Origin: Candidatus Izemoplasma sp.
GTDB taxonomy: Bacteria; Bacillota_I; Bacilli_A; Izemoplasmatales; Izemoplasmataceae
Direction: 5' to 3'
Assembly (NCBI GenBank): GCA_018402725.1
Contig: JAGYII010000003.1
Location: 1 to 64,000, forward strand
DNA: 64,000 nt
This document shows, piece after piece, positions 55,705 through 64,000 of this stretch. Positions within the stretch are counted from its first letter, which is position 1. Each line of letters starts with the position of its first letter. Made by a program: the position numbers and the translations under genes. Below the pieces are notes generated by a model that did not search any database, was not told where the DNA came from, and saw only the letters and a list, made by a program, of their open reading frames with translations.

Positions 55705-58132
55705 AGATATCATATTGGGCATTAATCATCGCAGGCGTTTTATTTAAGAGTAAGGCGGTCGGGAGGAGTCCCGCAAATACATTGATGAGATAAATAAAGA
55801 GGATGCCAAAGCCAATCGTTAGCGGCGTAATCTGAATGACATTGATTAAGGTAATGGCGGCATTTTGAACTTCATTGAGGGCATACGTCATAAACCCAAA
55901 GCCAATTAAAGACGTAAATGAGGTTAAAATGACACTTTCAATCATAAAGAGCTTTTGGATGTCCCATTTTGAAATCCCTAAGGACCGGTAAACCCCGATG
56001 TCATAAATTCTTGAAATCATCGAAGAGCGAATGATGAAATAAAAGCTAAGACCAGAAGCCACAAGGGCAATCAAGGTAAAGATGAGTAACCCTGAATAGG
56101 CGATCAGGTTCTCACTTCTTACTTCTTTGATGGTTTGATCAATCACATCAACGCCACTCAGGCCTCGTGTTGATAAGGCATCGGTGGTGGACTCAGCATC
56201 CAACCCATACAAGAATATTTGTTGTTCACCAGGCAGTTGGTGATATAGATGACGGGCTAAAGCAAGGTCACTCATTAGATAGCGGTTTTGAAGAAAGACA
56301 TTATCACTTTGATAAAGGCCCACCACTTGATAGGTTAAATCTTGAAGCGTGACTTGTAAGGTATTTAAAGGTCCCTCACCTAAGAGAACATAATCACTTT
56401 CTGAGATGATGAGTTCTTGGTCTGATAGGGGGGCTCTTCCTTGAGTAATTTCTAGGTCTGACTGATGACCTTCAAACGGCGAAATGAGCGCAGGAATGTT
56501 ATTAGAAGCGAGATACAACTGAAGGCCTAAGGCTTTATTCGCATATAGGCCATTGGCCACCCCATCACTTATGCCGACGATTTTTAAAGGCCCAGCGGTG
56601 GGGTGATCAATGCTCATTCTTAAAAAGAGCTCGAGCCGGTTAATTTCTAAGGCTAACAGTCTATTTTGAAGCATTAAGTCTTCAGCTACAAAACGGTCGA
56701 TGATAATCTCTTGAGGGTTTTCTGGAAGGCGACCATGAATTAAGGTGCCTTCAAATAAATCAAGGTCAAACCAGGGAGCGGAGAAAAAGACCGTGCTTTG
56801 ATTTTGGTAAATCGGAATTAATAAGAGTTCACTGTCTAACGATTCAGTCAAGGAGATTCCATCAATCTCTGGAATGGTGTAGAGGGATTTAAACGTATCA
56901 TAGGTGGTAAATTGGCGACGTTCAACGAAGACCGTTTCGGCGGGTTGGACCAAGGCATCTTCAGGTTTAACAATCAAGATGGACCCTAAAAAGGCAGTGG
57001 CTAAAGCCACGACCGCGCCCGATAATGCAAAACCGAGATATAAGAGACGTCCGGCTTTAGAAATTGAACGCAGTTTTTGAAAGGTCATCCTTAGGGATTC
57101 TTTCAAACTTAAGACGTGTTGTCTTTTTTTCTTTTCTATCGGATTAATTAAAGACTTGACATCAAAGTTTTCGGTATCTTTTTCGACTGATTGAATCGCA
57201 TCTTTAGCATGGGCATCTTTAAAAGTAAGATCGGACGTATCATCAACGATGACCACTTTTTGATGGGACTTTGAAGGCAACTTCACATAAATGGTATTGT
57301 TTTTTACAACGACCGATAGATCTAAGGGGGAAGTTAAGGAATCATCAAAATACAGTTGATAGTTGGTGAGGGTATCGGTGAAACGCTTGGATGATTTCAA
57401 ATCTTTCAAATAGATCTCATCGTCTAAGCTGAGATTAAATGAAGCCACCGGGGTATTGGGTTCATCACTCATGATTTTACCGTCTTGCATTTTAATGACG
57501 CGGTTACCGAACTGATAGGCTAAGTGTTGCTCGTGGGTAACCATAATAACGAGTTTATGATTGGCAATACTCCGAATCATCTGCATGATGGACAAGGTAT
57601 TTCTAGAATCTAAGTTACCCGTGGGTTCATCGGCGATAATGATGTCAGGATTTTTGGCCAACGCCCGGGCAATCGCCACACGTTGTTGTTGGCCCCCTGA
57701 AAGTTGTGAGGCTTTTCGGTTTTTATAGTTTTCCATTTTCACGGCTTTTAAGAGCTCCGTGATGCGTTCATTTAAAGCATCAGGATGTTGAATCCCAATC
57801 ATCTTTAAGGTTAAAGCGATATTTTCATAGACGGTTTCGTTGGGTAATAAATAATAGTTTTGGAATATCGTTCCGATTTTAAAATTACGGAGTTGGTCCC
57901 ACGTTTTGGATTGATAGCGCTTAAGGGTTTGATCTTCAAATTCAAGTTGTCCCGAGTCTACTTTATCAAGCCCACCAATGACGTTGAGTAAAGTGGTCTT
58001 CCCTGAGCCGGATGGCCCTAATAAAACCACTAATCCAGGGGCCTCAAACGCTAAGTTGATATCGTTTAATACATGGACTTCGGAGGCTTTGCGCTTATTG
58101 AAGGTTTTGTCTAAGCGATGTAATTTAATCAT
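55703..58132 (-). CDS. ABC transporter, fused ATPase-FtsX permease (second of pair)
   Basis: 809 residues: the first ~225 form a LolD/MacB-type ATPase with Walker [10 protein letters not shown], signature [15 protein letters not shown], Walker [14 protein letters not shown] and a switch His in MVTHEQH. A cytoplasmic linker ([16 protein letters not shown]) precedes one membrane helix (about 375-395), a large extracytoplasmic domain (400-690) and three C-terminal helices of FtsX type. It looks like a MacB/LolCDE-like half transporter, probably for peptides or lipoproteins. One base separates it from the other member, so they likely form a heterodimer. Confidence 0.88.
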   Translation of the reverse strand: MIKLHRLDKTFNKRKASEVHVLNDINLAFEAPGLVVLLGPSGSGKTTLLNVIGGLDKVDSGQLEFEDQTLKRYQSKTWDQLRNFKIGTIFQNYYLLPNETVYENIALTLKMIGIQHPDALNERITELLKAVKMENYKNRKASQLSGGQQQRVAIARALAKNPDIIIADEPTGNLDSRNTLSIMQMIRSIANHKLVIMVTHEQHLAYQFGNRVIKMQDGKIMSDEPNTPVASFNLSLDDEIYLKDLKSSKRFTDTLTNYQLYFDDSLTSPLDLSVVVKNNTIYVKLPSKSHQKVVIVDDTSDLTFKDAHAKDAIQSVEKDTENFDVKSLINPIEKKKRQHVLSLKESLRMTFQKLRSISKAGRLLYLGFALSGAVVALATAFLGSILIVKPEDALVQPAETVFVERRQFTTYDTFKSLYTIPEIDGISLTESLDSELLLIPIYQNQSTVFFSAPWFDLDLFEGTLIHGRLPENPQEIIIDRFVAEDLMLQNRLLALEINRLELFLRMSIDHPTAGPLKIVGISDGVANGLYANKALGLQLYLASNNIPALISPFEGHQSDLEITQGRAPLSDQELIISESDYVLLGEGPLNTLQVTLQDLTYQVVGLYQSDNVFLQNRYLMSDLALARHLYHQLPGEQQIFLYGLDAESTTDALSTRGLSGVDVIDQTIKEVRSENLIAYSGLLIFTLIALVASGLSFYFIIRSSMISRIYDIGVYRSLGISKWDIQKLFMIESVILTSFTSLIGFGFMTYALNEVQNAAITLINVIQITPLTIGFGILFIYLINVFAGLLPTALLLNKTPAMINAQYDI

Positions 58133-58133
58133 G

Positions 58134-60374
58134 TTATTCCCCCCTCATAGCGGTTTGGACTGTTTGGGTAAAGATCTTTTTATTAAACCTCAACCCTAAG
58201 AAAACCATCATAATCAACAGTAATGATAACGCAACGATGTAATTGAATACGGTGTAAAAACGCAAGTAGTTAGGCCAGCCAAAATCAAAGATGGCATTGC
58301 CTAATAAAGCGCCATAAACTCCGATAAAGGCCACCGTCATCATCATCATGAGCTCTAAGATGGTAATGGTGTTTAAATCTCGCTTAGACGCCCCAATTGA
58401 ACGCATGATGACATAGTCTTTTTGGCGACTCTTCATCACATTTTTTAACGCTAAATACGACACGAGATACATCACGAATAAAATGAAGATGGTACTAAAG
58501 ATTTGAAAGATATTAGCAATCACCCCAAAAATAGCTTCAAAAGGTTCTTGGTACCCTGCGGGATAAATCGAAAAGTATCTTTCAGGTAAAGAATCTTGGA
58601 CCCTTTGAGCCGCAAAGGCATCTTCCACGATCAAGGTCATTTGATAGGTTTGATTATCTAAAAAGCCGGCCCAAGCACTTGGATGCGCAATAATAAGGGA
58701 GTTTGATCCATATTTAGCATCAATGATTTGGTTGGATAAAGCGCCGCTAAACGTAAAGGGAATTTGACGAGGTTGATCGTTAAACGGATTTTGGACGGAC
58801 ATCTCAAACTCAAGTTCAATGAATTCATCTAAGGAAAGCTCAGGAAAAAACCGAGGCAAGATGGTGGCTTCTGCTTCCACTCCATTAATAAAGATATCAT
58901 CCACGTCTAAGGTATCATCTAGAAATAAGTTAAAGTCGGTGTCTAAGGTAAATAGGGCCGTGCCCTCAAATTCAAGACGAACTCGGTGATATTTAGCTAA
59001 GGCTTGGTTGATCAAAAGTGAGTTAGCGAGTAATGAATCATCCACATACACCATTTCAGGCCAACTCGATGTTCCAAGTGAATGAAGCCCGACCACCGTA
59101 TAAAGAGTGGACTCATTGGGAAGCGAGCTAAACCGGAAGCTTTCAATCGAGACATAGGCACTGATGACTTGACCCAATTGATACGTAGTCCCAAAGGAAA
59201 ATAGACCCCCTTGATTATCCGGCATCACAATTTCACTGGCATTCACCGGTAATCTCCCCTGGCTAAGGGTGTTTTCACTCAATGAAGAGGCGGGCATAAA
59301 ATGATAAGGGGTTGAAAATTCGGCATTGATGGGATCTTCAACTTGTAAATACAAATCAAGAACCGGATCAAATTGAACCACCGATTTAACGGCGTCAATT
59401 TGATTAAAGGTCGCAAGATCATTCGCATCAAGAGGAATCCCGTCAACATGCGTCACGACTAAGCGATGTTCAGAACGTGAACTAAATACGGGATGAAAAC
59501 TAAATCCCGGGGTGTTTGATTGATCGACATACGATCCGTATGAAAGCATAAACACACCAACAATAAAAACACTGATGAGTCCCATCAGTAACGTCCTTTT
59601 TGGCATTGAAAAAAGGTTTCTAAGGGCGACGGTCCATAATGATAAAGCTGATGTCTTTTCCGTTTTACTCGGTAAAGATTCTTGAACAGGGGCTGTTTTT
59701 TTGAGGATTTTATCCTCTTGAATTTTTCCATCAAAGATTCGTATTTTACGGGTGGCAATGTCAGCGACTTCTTCGGCGTTATGGGTCACTAAGATGACAA
59801 GTTTATCTTGAGCGACGGTCTTTAAGAGGGCTAAGATTTTACGAGCAGTGTCTTGGTCGAGGTTTCCGGTGGGCTCATCAGCCACAATGATAGGAGCATC
59901 TTTAGCAAGGGCTCGTGCGATGGCCACTCTTTGTTTTTGACCCCCGGATAGTTTCGAGGTTTTTTGTTTGGCTTGCGGGGATAGACCTACGGCTTCAATC
60001 AGTTCTAGCGCTCTTGTTTTGCGGGCTTTTTTAGGATAACTCGATAACTTCAAAGCTAGTAAAACATTATCATAAACCGTATAGGCATCAATGATATTGA
60101 AGCGTTGGAAAATAAAACCGATATACTTCTTTCGGTAGTTTTCCCAATCTTCTGTATCATAATAAGACGTTTCTTCATCTTTGATCCAAAGTTCACCGTC
60201 TTCAAAGGAATCAAGTCCACTGATGACGTTTAGTAAGGTGGATTTACCACTCCCAGATTCACCCGTGATGACCACGAATTCACCCACTTCAAAGCTGAGA
60301 TTGATACTATCTAAAGCTTTGACGACTTGGTCATTGGATGTGTAGTATTTAGATAAACGTTCAAGTTTAAGCAT
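58134..60374 (-). CDS. ABC transporter, fused ATPase-FtsX permease (first of pair)
   Basis: 746 residues from ATG 60374 (AAGAGAG upstream). Walker [34 protein letters not shown], and H in VTHNAEEVAD. Then a helix at about 260-285 (LLMGLISVFIVGVFML), a large extracytoplasmic region, and three C-terminal helices with ASKRDLNTITILEL. It is the same layout as its partner but diverged. Export of a peptide or antimicrobial, or detoxification, would fit; the substrate is not determined. A promoter inside a palindrome drives both. Confidence 0.88.
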   Translation of the reverse strand: MLKLERLSKYYTSNDQVVKALDSINLSFEVGEFVVITGESGSGKSTLLNVISGLDSFEDGELWIKDEETSYYDTEDWENYRKKYIGFIFQRFNIIDAYTVYDNVLLALKLSSYPKKARKTRALELIEAVGLSPQAKQKTSKLSGGQKQRVAIARALAKDAPIIVADEPTGNLDQDTARKILALLKTVAQDKLVILVTHNAEEVADIATRKIRIFDGKIQEDKILKKTAPVQESLPSKTEKTSALSLWTVALRNLFSMPKRTLLMGLISVFIVGVFMLSYGSYVDQSNTPGFSFHPVFSSRSEHRLVVTHVDGIPLDANDLATFNQIDAVKSVVQFDPVLDLYLQVEDPINAEFSTPYHFMPASSLSENTLSQGRLPVNASEIVMPDNQGGLFSFGTTYQLGQVISAYVSIESFRFSSLPNESTLYTVVGLHSLGTSSWPEMVYVDDSLLANSLLINQALAKYHRVRLEFEGTALFTLDTDFNLFLDDTLDVDDIFINGVEAEATILPRFFPELSLDEFIELEFEMSVQNPFNDQPRQIPFTFSGALSNQIIDAKYGSNSLIIAHPSAWAGFLDNQTYQMTLIVEDAFAAQRVQDSLPERYFSIYPAGYQEPFEAIFGVIANIFQIFSTIFILFVMYLVSYLALKNVMKSRQKDYVIMRSIGASKRDLNTITILELMMMMTVAFIGVYGALLGNAIFDFGWPNYLRFYTVFNYIVALSLLLIMMVFLGLRFNKKIFTQTVQTAMRGE

Positions 60375-60401
60375 AAGCACTCTCTTTTGCTGATGTGTCA
60401 T

Positions 60402-60437
60402 TAGTGTAATTTTACACTATCATGAATCAAATATCAA
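60402..60437 (-). promoter_or_regulatory. Promoter and perfect palindromic operator of the ABC pair
   Basis: On the minus strand TTGATA (60437-60432), 17-base spacer, TAAAAT (60414-60409). The -10 is inside the perfect inverted repeat TAGTGTAA-AA-TTACACTA (60419-60402). A repressor bound there would block RNA polymerase. The regulator is not evident here; GntR/YtrA-type proteins use TGTA...TACA-like sites. Confidence 0.8.
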
Positions 60438-60463
60438 AAAAAGTCTATGTTTAACATAGACTT
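60436..60463 (-). terminator. Terminator of the PerR-headed operon
   Basis: On the minus strand AAGTCTATG, loop TTAAA, CATAGACTT followed by T. It begins at the end of the 60462 gene and touches the -35 of the ABC promoter. Confidence 0.85.
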
Positions 60464-61181
60464 AACGAACAAATAACTGATGCTCGGGGAGGGTGACTTC
60501 GCTGAGGTATTCTGGATAGGCTTGATAAAGGATAACCTTCATGAAATTCGATCGTTCAGTAAAGGCTTTATTCAGAGATTTTGCGGGAGCTTTATCACGA
60601 CTTAAGCCATCGGCTAAAACCACTAATTGATGATAGCCCGATGGGTTTTCCAAAAGCCGCTCTTGGGCTTTGATTGGTAAAGCGCTAAAGGCTTCTTGTT
60701 CGGCTTTAATCAACGAAGTAACTTCTTCTTTTTGCAACCATGCCATTAGAAATAAAATGACTTGATTGAGATAGGTACTATACGTATCGACTTCTAAAAA
60801 GGCTTTAAAATCAGACTTAATTTTATCAACGGTTAAAGCCGCGCTTTCAAAATCACCGGTAAATAAATACCCCATCGCTAGACGTTGATGTTTGGTGATG
60901 GTCCACACGGGATTAAAACGGTTTCCTTTTTCAACAAGGGCCTGATAGGCTTTTAGATACTCCGGTGCATTTAAGCGAATCATTAAAAGAACTTCGTAGT
61001 TTTGAATGAAGCGCATCGTATTCCGCTTGGTTTGAGAATAAGTGAGGAGCCCAAAAAGGGCTAAAATGAGTCCAATAAAGGTCCATCCTGTATCGTTAAA
61101 TCTCAAATAGGTTGCTAAACCAAACGCCACTACGATGGAAAAAAGGATAAAGATGGTATTCGCTTTAAAATCTAAAATCAT
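60462..61181 (-). CDS. Unrecognised protein, two membrane helices and a helical domain
   Basis: 239 residues, function not recognised. Two N-terminal hydrophobic segments (about residues 8-24 and 31-48) are separated by RFNDTGW, followed by a soluble, mostly helical region with repeated aromatic-rich helices (YLKAYQALVEKGNR, LAMGYLFTGDFESAAL) that looks like TPR-type pairs. AGGAGC before the ATG; nine bases from the gene before it. Last gene of the PerR operon, ending in a terminator. Confidence 0.65.
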   Translation of the reverse strand: MILDFKANTIFILFSIVVAFGLATYLRFNDTGWTFIGLILALFGLLTYSQTKRNTMRFIQNYEVLLMIRLNAPEYLKAYQALVEKGNRFNPVWTITKHQRLAMGYLFTGDFESAALTVDKIKSDFKAFLEVDTYSTYLNQVILFLMAWLQKEEVTSLIKAEQEAFSALPIKAQERLLENPSGYHQLVVLADGLSRDKAPAKSLNKAFTERSNFMKVILYQAYPEYLSEVTLPEHQLFVR

Positions 61182-61190
61182 TATAAGCTC

Positions 61191-62687
61191 CTAACTTAAA
61201 TACCGTTTGGGATGCGATAGGTGGGGATCATAACTAATGTCTTCAAGTCCTATTTTATAATACATATGTAAATAATAAACATCCACTAAATGAGAGTAGA
61301 CAACCGCTTTTTGGGAGGAACTTTGCTTCGGTTTAAGTTGCCACTCGACCTGAGCCATTTGGTTGATTTCATAACCTTCTGAAGAAATAACTACGGGGCT
61401 TTCAACATCATCCACAAAGGCCTGAATGAGTTCTGTGGAAGCGGGGATATCAATCATATCGACCATTAATTGCAAGGTTTTACTTTCATCGTGGTTGAAT
61501 TTCCCATGAAAGACCATGGCCAGTTGTTCGGTATCATGCATCTCAAAGGGAAAATCATAAGAACGCTGGATGAATGCTTCTTTCATCGCTTCAGACTCAA
61601 ATTCAATTAAGGTCATGTACGGTTGATATAAGGCGACCCCATGCGTATAGGACAAATCATAAAACTCTTCTTCATCCAGTTCATAAAATTCTTCAGGATC
61701 TAAATTAAAGACTACTTTCACATAGCGCATGATGTCTTCAATGTTTAATTGAGTTCGCCGATCAATCAAATCATAATCATGCAGTGTTAGTTTTTCTGTG
61801 TCTTTTTGATTGAAGTCAATTAAATGGGAAATTTCTAACGTAAACCGAGCATTTCTTAATAATAATTGATGAGCACTTGGCACCCCTAAAGAAGTCAATG
61901 CGTTACAGTCGGCGCCTAAGGCTACAAGGTATTCGACGTAGCGGGCCTCTTTGGCATGTCGCAAGGCTAAATGAAGGAGGGAAAAACCAAATTCATCTTG
62001 GTCATTCACCGAAATCCCTCGCTTTAAAATAAAATCAATGGTTCTTTTAAAATCGGTGTACCGATTAAACTTCATAATCCGAATGAACGCATCAGATTCT
62101 GCTAAGAAGGCTAAGTCTTCGGCATCTTCAATGACATTTAGATAATGAGGAAAATAAGCGACAATGTCATAAATCAAATGTTCATTGAGTAAATATGGAG
62201 TATAAGTGGGGTCATTTTTTAAGAAATAAAACATCGATTCATGATCTAAACTCATCCGGATCAGTTCAAGTTCAGCATCGACAGACACTGGGAAATTTAA
62301 AATCAGTCGCTTAAAGAAATCAAGGCTATCATATTGAATCACGTAATCATATAAGCTCAGTAAGTCATCGTCATCAAAAGACCATTGAGCAAGGGCTAAA
62401 TGAAGGAAATCTTCTTGCTCAAAAACGGCGCAGACCGATAAAAGTGACAAATTAAACGGCGTATAAAAATGACTGTAATCCTCATGGTCTAAAAGATAAT
62501 TAAAAATGGAGGTTGCTTCATAAGCAATGACCACTTCAATCACATCAAAAAGCTCATCAATCGGATTTTCATCCGCTTTATAATGAGCTAAAAAAGCCGT
62601 TAAGTCATCCTCGCGGATGGCACTTACCCAAGCTAAAAAATAGGCTAAATCATCCGATTTAATAAAACTTTTATACGCTTCTAACAC
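61191..62687 (-). CDS. Unrecognised acidic protein with ankyrin-like repeats
   Basis: 498 residues from a GTG start with AAAGGAG six bases upstream. No signal peptide or membrane helix. The composition is strongly acidic and rich in Phe and Tyr. Residues about 215-285 (GISVNDQDEFGFSLLHLALRHA, YVEYLVALGADCNALTS) match ankyrin repeats; the N-terminal half contains more degenerate helix pairs. The C-terminal part (320-498) has no recognisable domain. It is likely a protein-protein scaffold. It lies between two membrane proteins in the operon. Confidence 0.65.
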   Translation of the reverse strand: MLEAYKSFIKSDDLAYFLAWVSAIREDDLTAFLAHYKADENPIDELFDVIEVVIAYEATSIFNYLLDHEDYSHFYTPFNLSLLSVCAVFEQEDFLHLALAQWSFDDDDLLSLYDYVIQYDSLDFFKRLILNFPVSVDAELELIRMSLDHESMFYFLKNDPTYTPYLLNEHLIYDIVAYFPHYLNVIEDAEDLAFLAESDAFIRIMKFNRYTDFKRTIDFILKRGISVNDQDEFGFSLLHLALRHAKEARYVEYLVALGADCNALTSLGVPSAHQLLLRNARFTLEISHLIDFNQKDTEKLTLHDYDLIDRRTQLNIEDIMRYVKVVFNLDPEEFYELDEEEFYDLSYTHGVALYQPYMTLIEFESEAMKEAFIQRSYDFPFEMHDTEQLAMVFHGKFNHDESKTLQLMVDMIDIPASTELIQAFVDDVESPVVISSEGYEINQMAQVEWQLKPKQSSSQKAVVYSHLVDVYYLHMYYKIGLEDISYDPHLSHPKRYLS

Positions 62688-63059
62688 CTAAGACTCCTTT
62701 AAATCTAAAAACTTTAAGATACCTAAGGTGAACATTCTTAAGAACTTCTCCACCATAATTAAGGCCCCATAAAAAAAGAGTAAAATAAAAGATAATAATT
62801 TACCCACCCATCCAAATAGACTAAATCCTTTGGGTTGCCAGACGTTTTGTGTCACTTCTTTTAAGGCTTTTGGATAAACAACCCATGATCTTAATAAAAG
62901 GTTTGTAAAGATGCTCACTCCCAAGGCGATCATCGATAGTAAAAAGAAAAAGACCGCAAACGGCCAAATCATCATTTTTAATAGGACCTCATTAAACCGG
63001 TAACCTTTAAAATCGATCAGGGTGTAATAAGGCCACGTCTTCATCATTTTCCGGGTCAT
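62688..63059 (-). CDS. Unrecognised small membrane protein
   Basis: 123 residues from ATG 63059, which shares its first base with the PerR TGA stop (TGATG), indicating translational coupling; an earlier in-frame ATG (63074) would overlap perR more. Two hydrophobic regions (about 28-55 and 80-105) with a positively charged start. No domain recognised. It directly precedes the ankyrin-like gene. Confidence 0.6.
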   Translation of the reverse strand: MTRKMMKTWPYYTLIDFKGYRFNEVLLKMMIWPFAVFFFLLSMIALGVSIFTNLLLRSWVVYPKALKEVTQNVWQPKGFSLFGWVGKLLSFILLFFYGALIMVEKFLRMFTLGILKFLDLKES

Positions 63060-63460
63060 CACGGATTTAGACAACGCTCACAAGTCCCCGTAAATAAGAC
63101 CGATCGATCCACGATTTTGAACGATTGAAATCCACGCGGGACATGCGACTCTTCTGGAAGTTCAGCGTCATAGACTTGATGACATACCAAACACTGAAAA
63201 TGAGCATGGGGATGACCGGCTAAATCGTACCGGTTTTCTTGATCTTTCAACATCACCACTCTGGCAATTTGTTTTTCCGTAAACAAATGCAGTGTATTGT
63301 AAACGGTGGTTTTTGATAGGGTAGGAATTTGGTTCACCAGGTGACGATATATCTCTTCAACATTGGGATGAGAGTTCGATTCTTTTAAACAATCGTAAAT
63401 CATCATCCGGGTTAAAGAGGGTTTAATTCCATGCTGGGTAAGAATACTTGCACTTGACAT
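63059..63460 (-). CDS. perR: Fur-family peroxide regulator PerR
   Basis: 133 residues. Winged helix with PTLSKTTVYNTLHLF; the metal-sensing residues appear as H31, D79 (in NRYDLAGHPHAHFQC) and the His cluster H83/H85/H87, and the structural zinc uses CLVC and CERC. This is the PerR pattern rather than Fur. A perfect box lies upstream of its own start (63486-63500), so it is probably autoregulated and derepressed by peroxide. It leads an operon of three unknown proteins. Confidence 0.9.
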   Translation of the reverse strand: MSSASILTQHGIKPSLTRMMIYDCLKESNSHPNVEEIYRHLVNQIPTLSKTTVYNTLHLFTEKQIARVVMLKDQENRYDLAGHPHAHFQCLVCHQVYDAELPEESHVPRGFQSFKIVDRSVLFTGTCERCLNP

Positions 63461-63476
63461 AGAGCCTCACACATTC

Positions 63477-63500
63477 ATTATAAACTTGTAATCATTACAA
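63477..63500 (-). promoter_or_regulatory. PerR box and -10 of perR
   Basis: TTGTAATCATTACAA (63486-63500) is a perfect 7-1-7 palindrome, close to TTATAATnATTATAA. On the minus strand it lies upstream of TATAAT (63482-63477), where the -35 would be. Confidence 0.85.
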
Positions 63501-63551
63501 TATTTTACCACAGTTTAAAGGGACCTGTCATGATATTCATGCCTCATCGTG

Positions 63552-63557
63552 TATAAT
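63552..63557 (+). promoter_or_regulatory. -10 of the small GNAT gene
   Basis: TATAAT 16 bases before ATG 63574. Divergent from perR; no clear -35. Confidence 0.5.
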
Positions 63558-63573
63558 ATATTTAGGTGATAAA

Positions 63574-63849
63574 ATGATTTTTATACGTGAAGAGGGCCGC
63601 ATTTACCATGGAGACCCTCAAAAGCCCGATGCTTTTATCAAATATATTATGGCGCAAGACGGCGTTATCAAAGCCACGTCTACGGTCGTTGATGAAGCCT
63701 TAAGGGGCCAGGGAATTGCCAAGTTATTATTGGATGAACTGGCGGCTTTAGCACGAGAAAAACACTGGACCATCATTCCGGTGTGTTCTTATGTCGTCAC
63801 CGCTTTTAAACGATTTAAAGAGTATGAGGATGTGATCTTTAATGCCTGA
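63574..63849 (+). CDS. Small GNAT-family N-acetyltransferase
   Basis: 91 residues of the short YidJ/Gcn5-related type: STVVDEALRGQGIAKLLLDELAALARE is the acetyl-CoA site and SYVVTAFKRFKEYEDVIF the C-terminal signature. No substrate can be named. Overlaps the next gene by 8 bases. Confidence 0.85.
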   Translation: MIFIREEGRIYHGDPQKPDAFIKYIMAQDGVIKATSTVVDEALRGQGIAKLLLDELAALAREKHWTIIPVCSYVVTAFKRFKEYEDVIFNA

Positions 63850-64000
63850 AACGTTTGCCTCTCGTTTAGTTAAAGCGAGAAAAGACCGGCGTGTTAATTT
63901 AACTGAACTCGCTGATAAAATCGGCATGGCCTACACCGAACTTCAAGCGATTGAAGCTGGGAAGAAAAAACCCACCGATGATCAAGTTAACGCGATTGCT
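63842..64000 (+). CDS. XRE-family regulator, N-terminal part
   Basis: 53 residues visible from ATG 63842; runs off the end of the window. FASRLVKARKDRRVNLTELADKIGMAY is a Cro/CI helix-turn-helix, followed by TELQAIEAGKKKPTDDQV. It overlaps the GNAT gene and presumably shares its transcript. Confidence 0.85.
   Translation, partial: MPETFASRLVKARKDRRVNLTELADKIGMAYTELQAIEAGKKKPTDDQVNAIA

Overview
The window is about 40% GC, gene-dense bacterial chromosome using the standard code: TGA ends ftsZ, rnjA and tig, and Trp is TGG. Gene content and order point to a low-GC Gram-positive lineage: ftsZ-yggS-sepF-yggT-ileS, T-box leaders before ileS and valS, RNase J, RecU, a YmfF/YmfH-type M16 pair, HPr, a CIRCE-controlled groESL operon, an L21 leader and PerR with its box. 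No peptidoglycan gene is visible, ftsA, ylmH and divIVA are missing around ftsZ, and SepF is short. A free-living relative of Acholeplasma/Izemoplasma, or a neighbouring wall-poor Bacillota lineage, would fit; this placement is inference.

Layout, left to right. (1) 1-5.8 kb: end of tgt, a division cluster and T-box-controlled ileS. (2) 5.8-12.4 kb: two YczE-like membrane proteins, nucleoside catabolism (deoC, deoD), an M16 protease pair, and a DUF3137/LemA pair. (3) 12.5-17.9 kb: an SSB, thyA-folA, plsC, pyrimidine nucleoside phosphorylase, a TPP riboswitch with a damaged thiT, a damaged XRE regulator and its membrane partner. (4) 17.9-24.6 kb: a GNAT/membrane fusion, glgA-glgC, recU, rnjA, NUDIX. 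(5) 24.6-36.6 kb: tig, HAD phosphatase, ptsH, lon, engB, valS, folC, mutY, radC, rplU-rpmA. (6) 36.6-40.5 kb: a GNAT/P-loop fusion, then obgE, ruvA and an asparaginase gene, all carrying many small indels. (7) 40.9-51.4 kb, minus strand: a PHP phosphatase and a sugar locus (LacI regulator, fructokinase, sucrose-phosphate-synthase-like GT4, two ABC permeases, beta-phosphoglucomutase, GH65 phosphorylase, binding lipoprotein). (8) 51.5-55.7 kb: a damaged alpha/beta hydrolase, a damaged FMN-binding lipoprotein, glpP, groES-groL. (9) 55.7-64 kb: two fused ABC ATPase-permeases behind one palindromic operator, a PerR-headed operon of three unrecognised proteins, a small GNAT and the start of an XRE gene.

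The most distinctive block is the sugar locus. It joins phosphorolysis of an imported glucoside (GH65 plus PgmB) to a sucrose-type GT4 enzyme and a fructokinase, and three related TGGAAAGCTTTCCA-like operator candidates recur at its promoters. The PerR operon and the palindrome-controlled ABC pair are also worth pursuing.

A warning on quality: dense single-base indels are confined to a few stretches (about 3.5-3.9, 16.15-17.54, 37.5-40.5 and 52.1-53.2 kb) and break genes that should be essential (ileS, obgE), while adjacent genes are intact. I read these as local consensus errors more than real gene decay.
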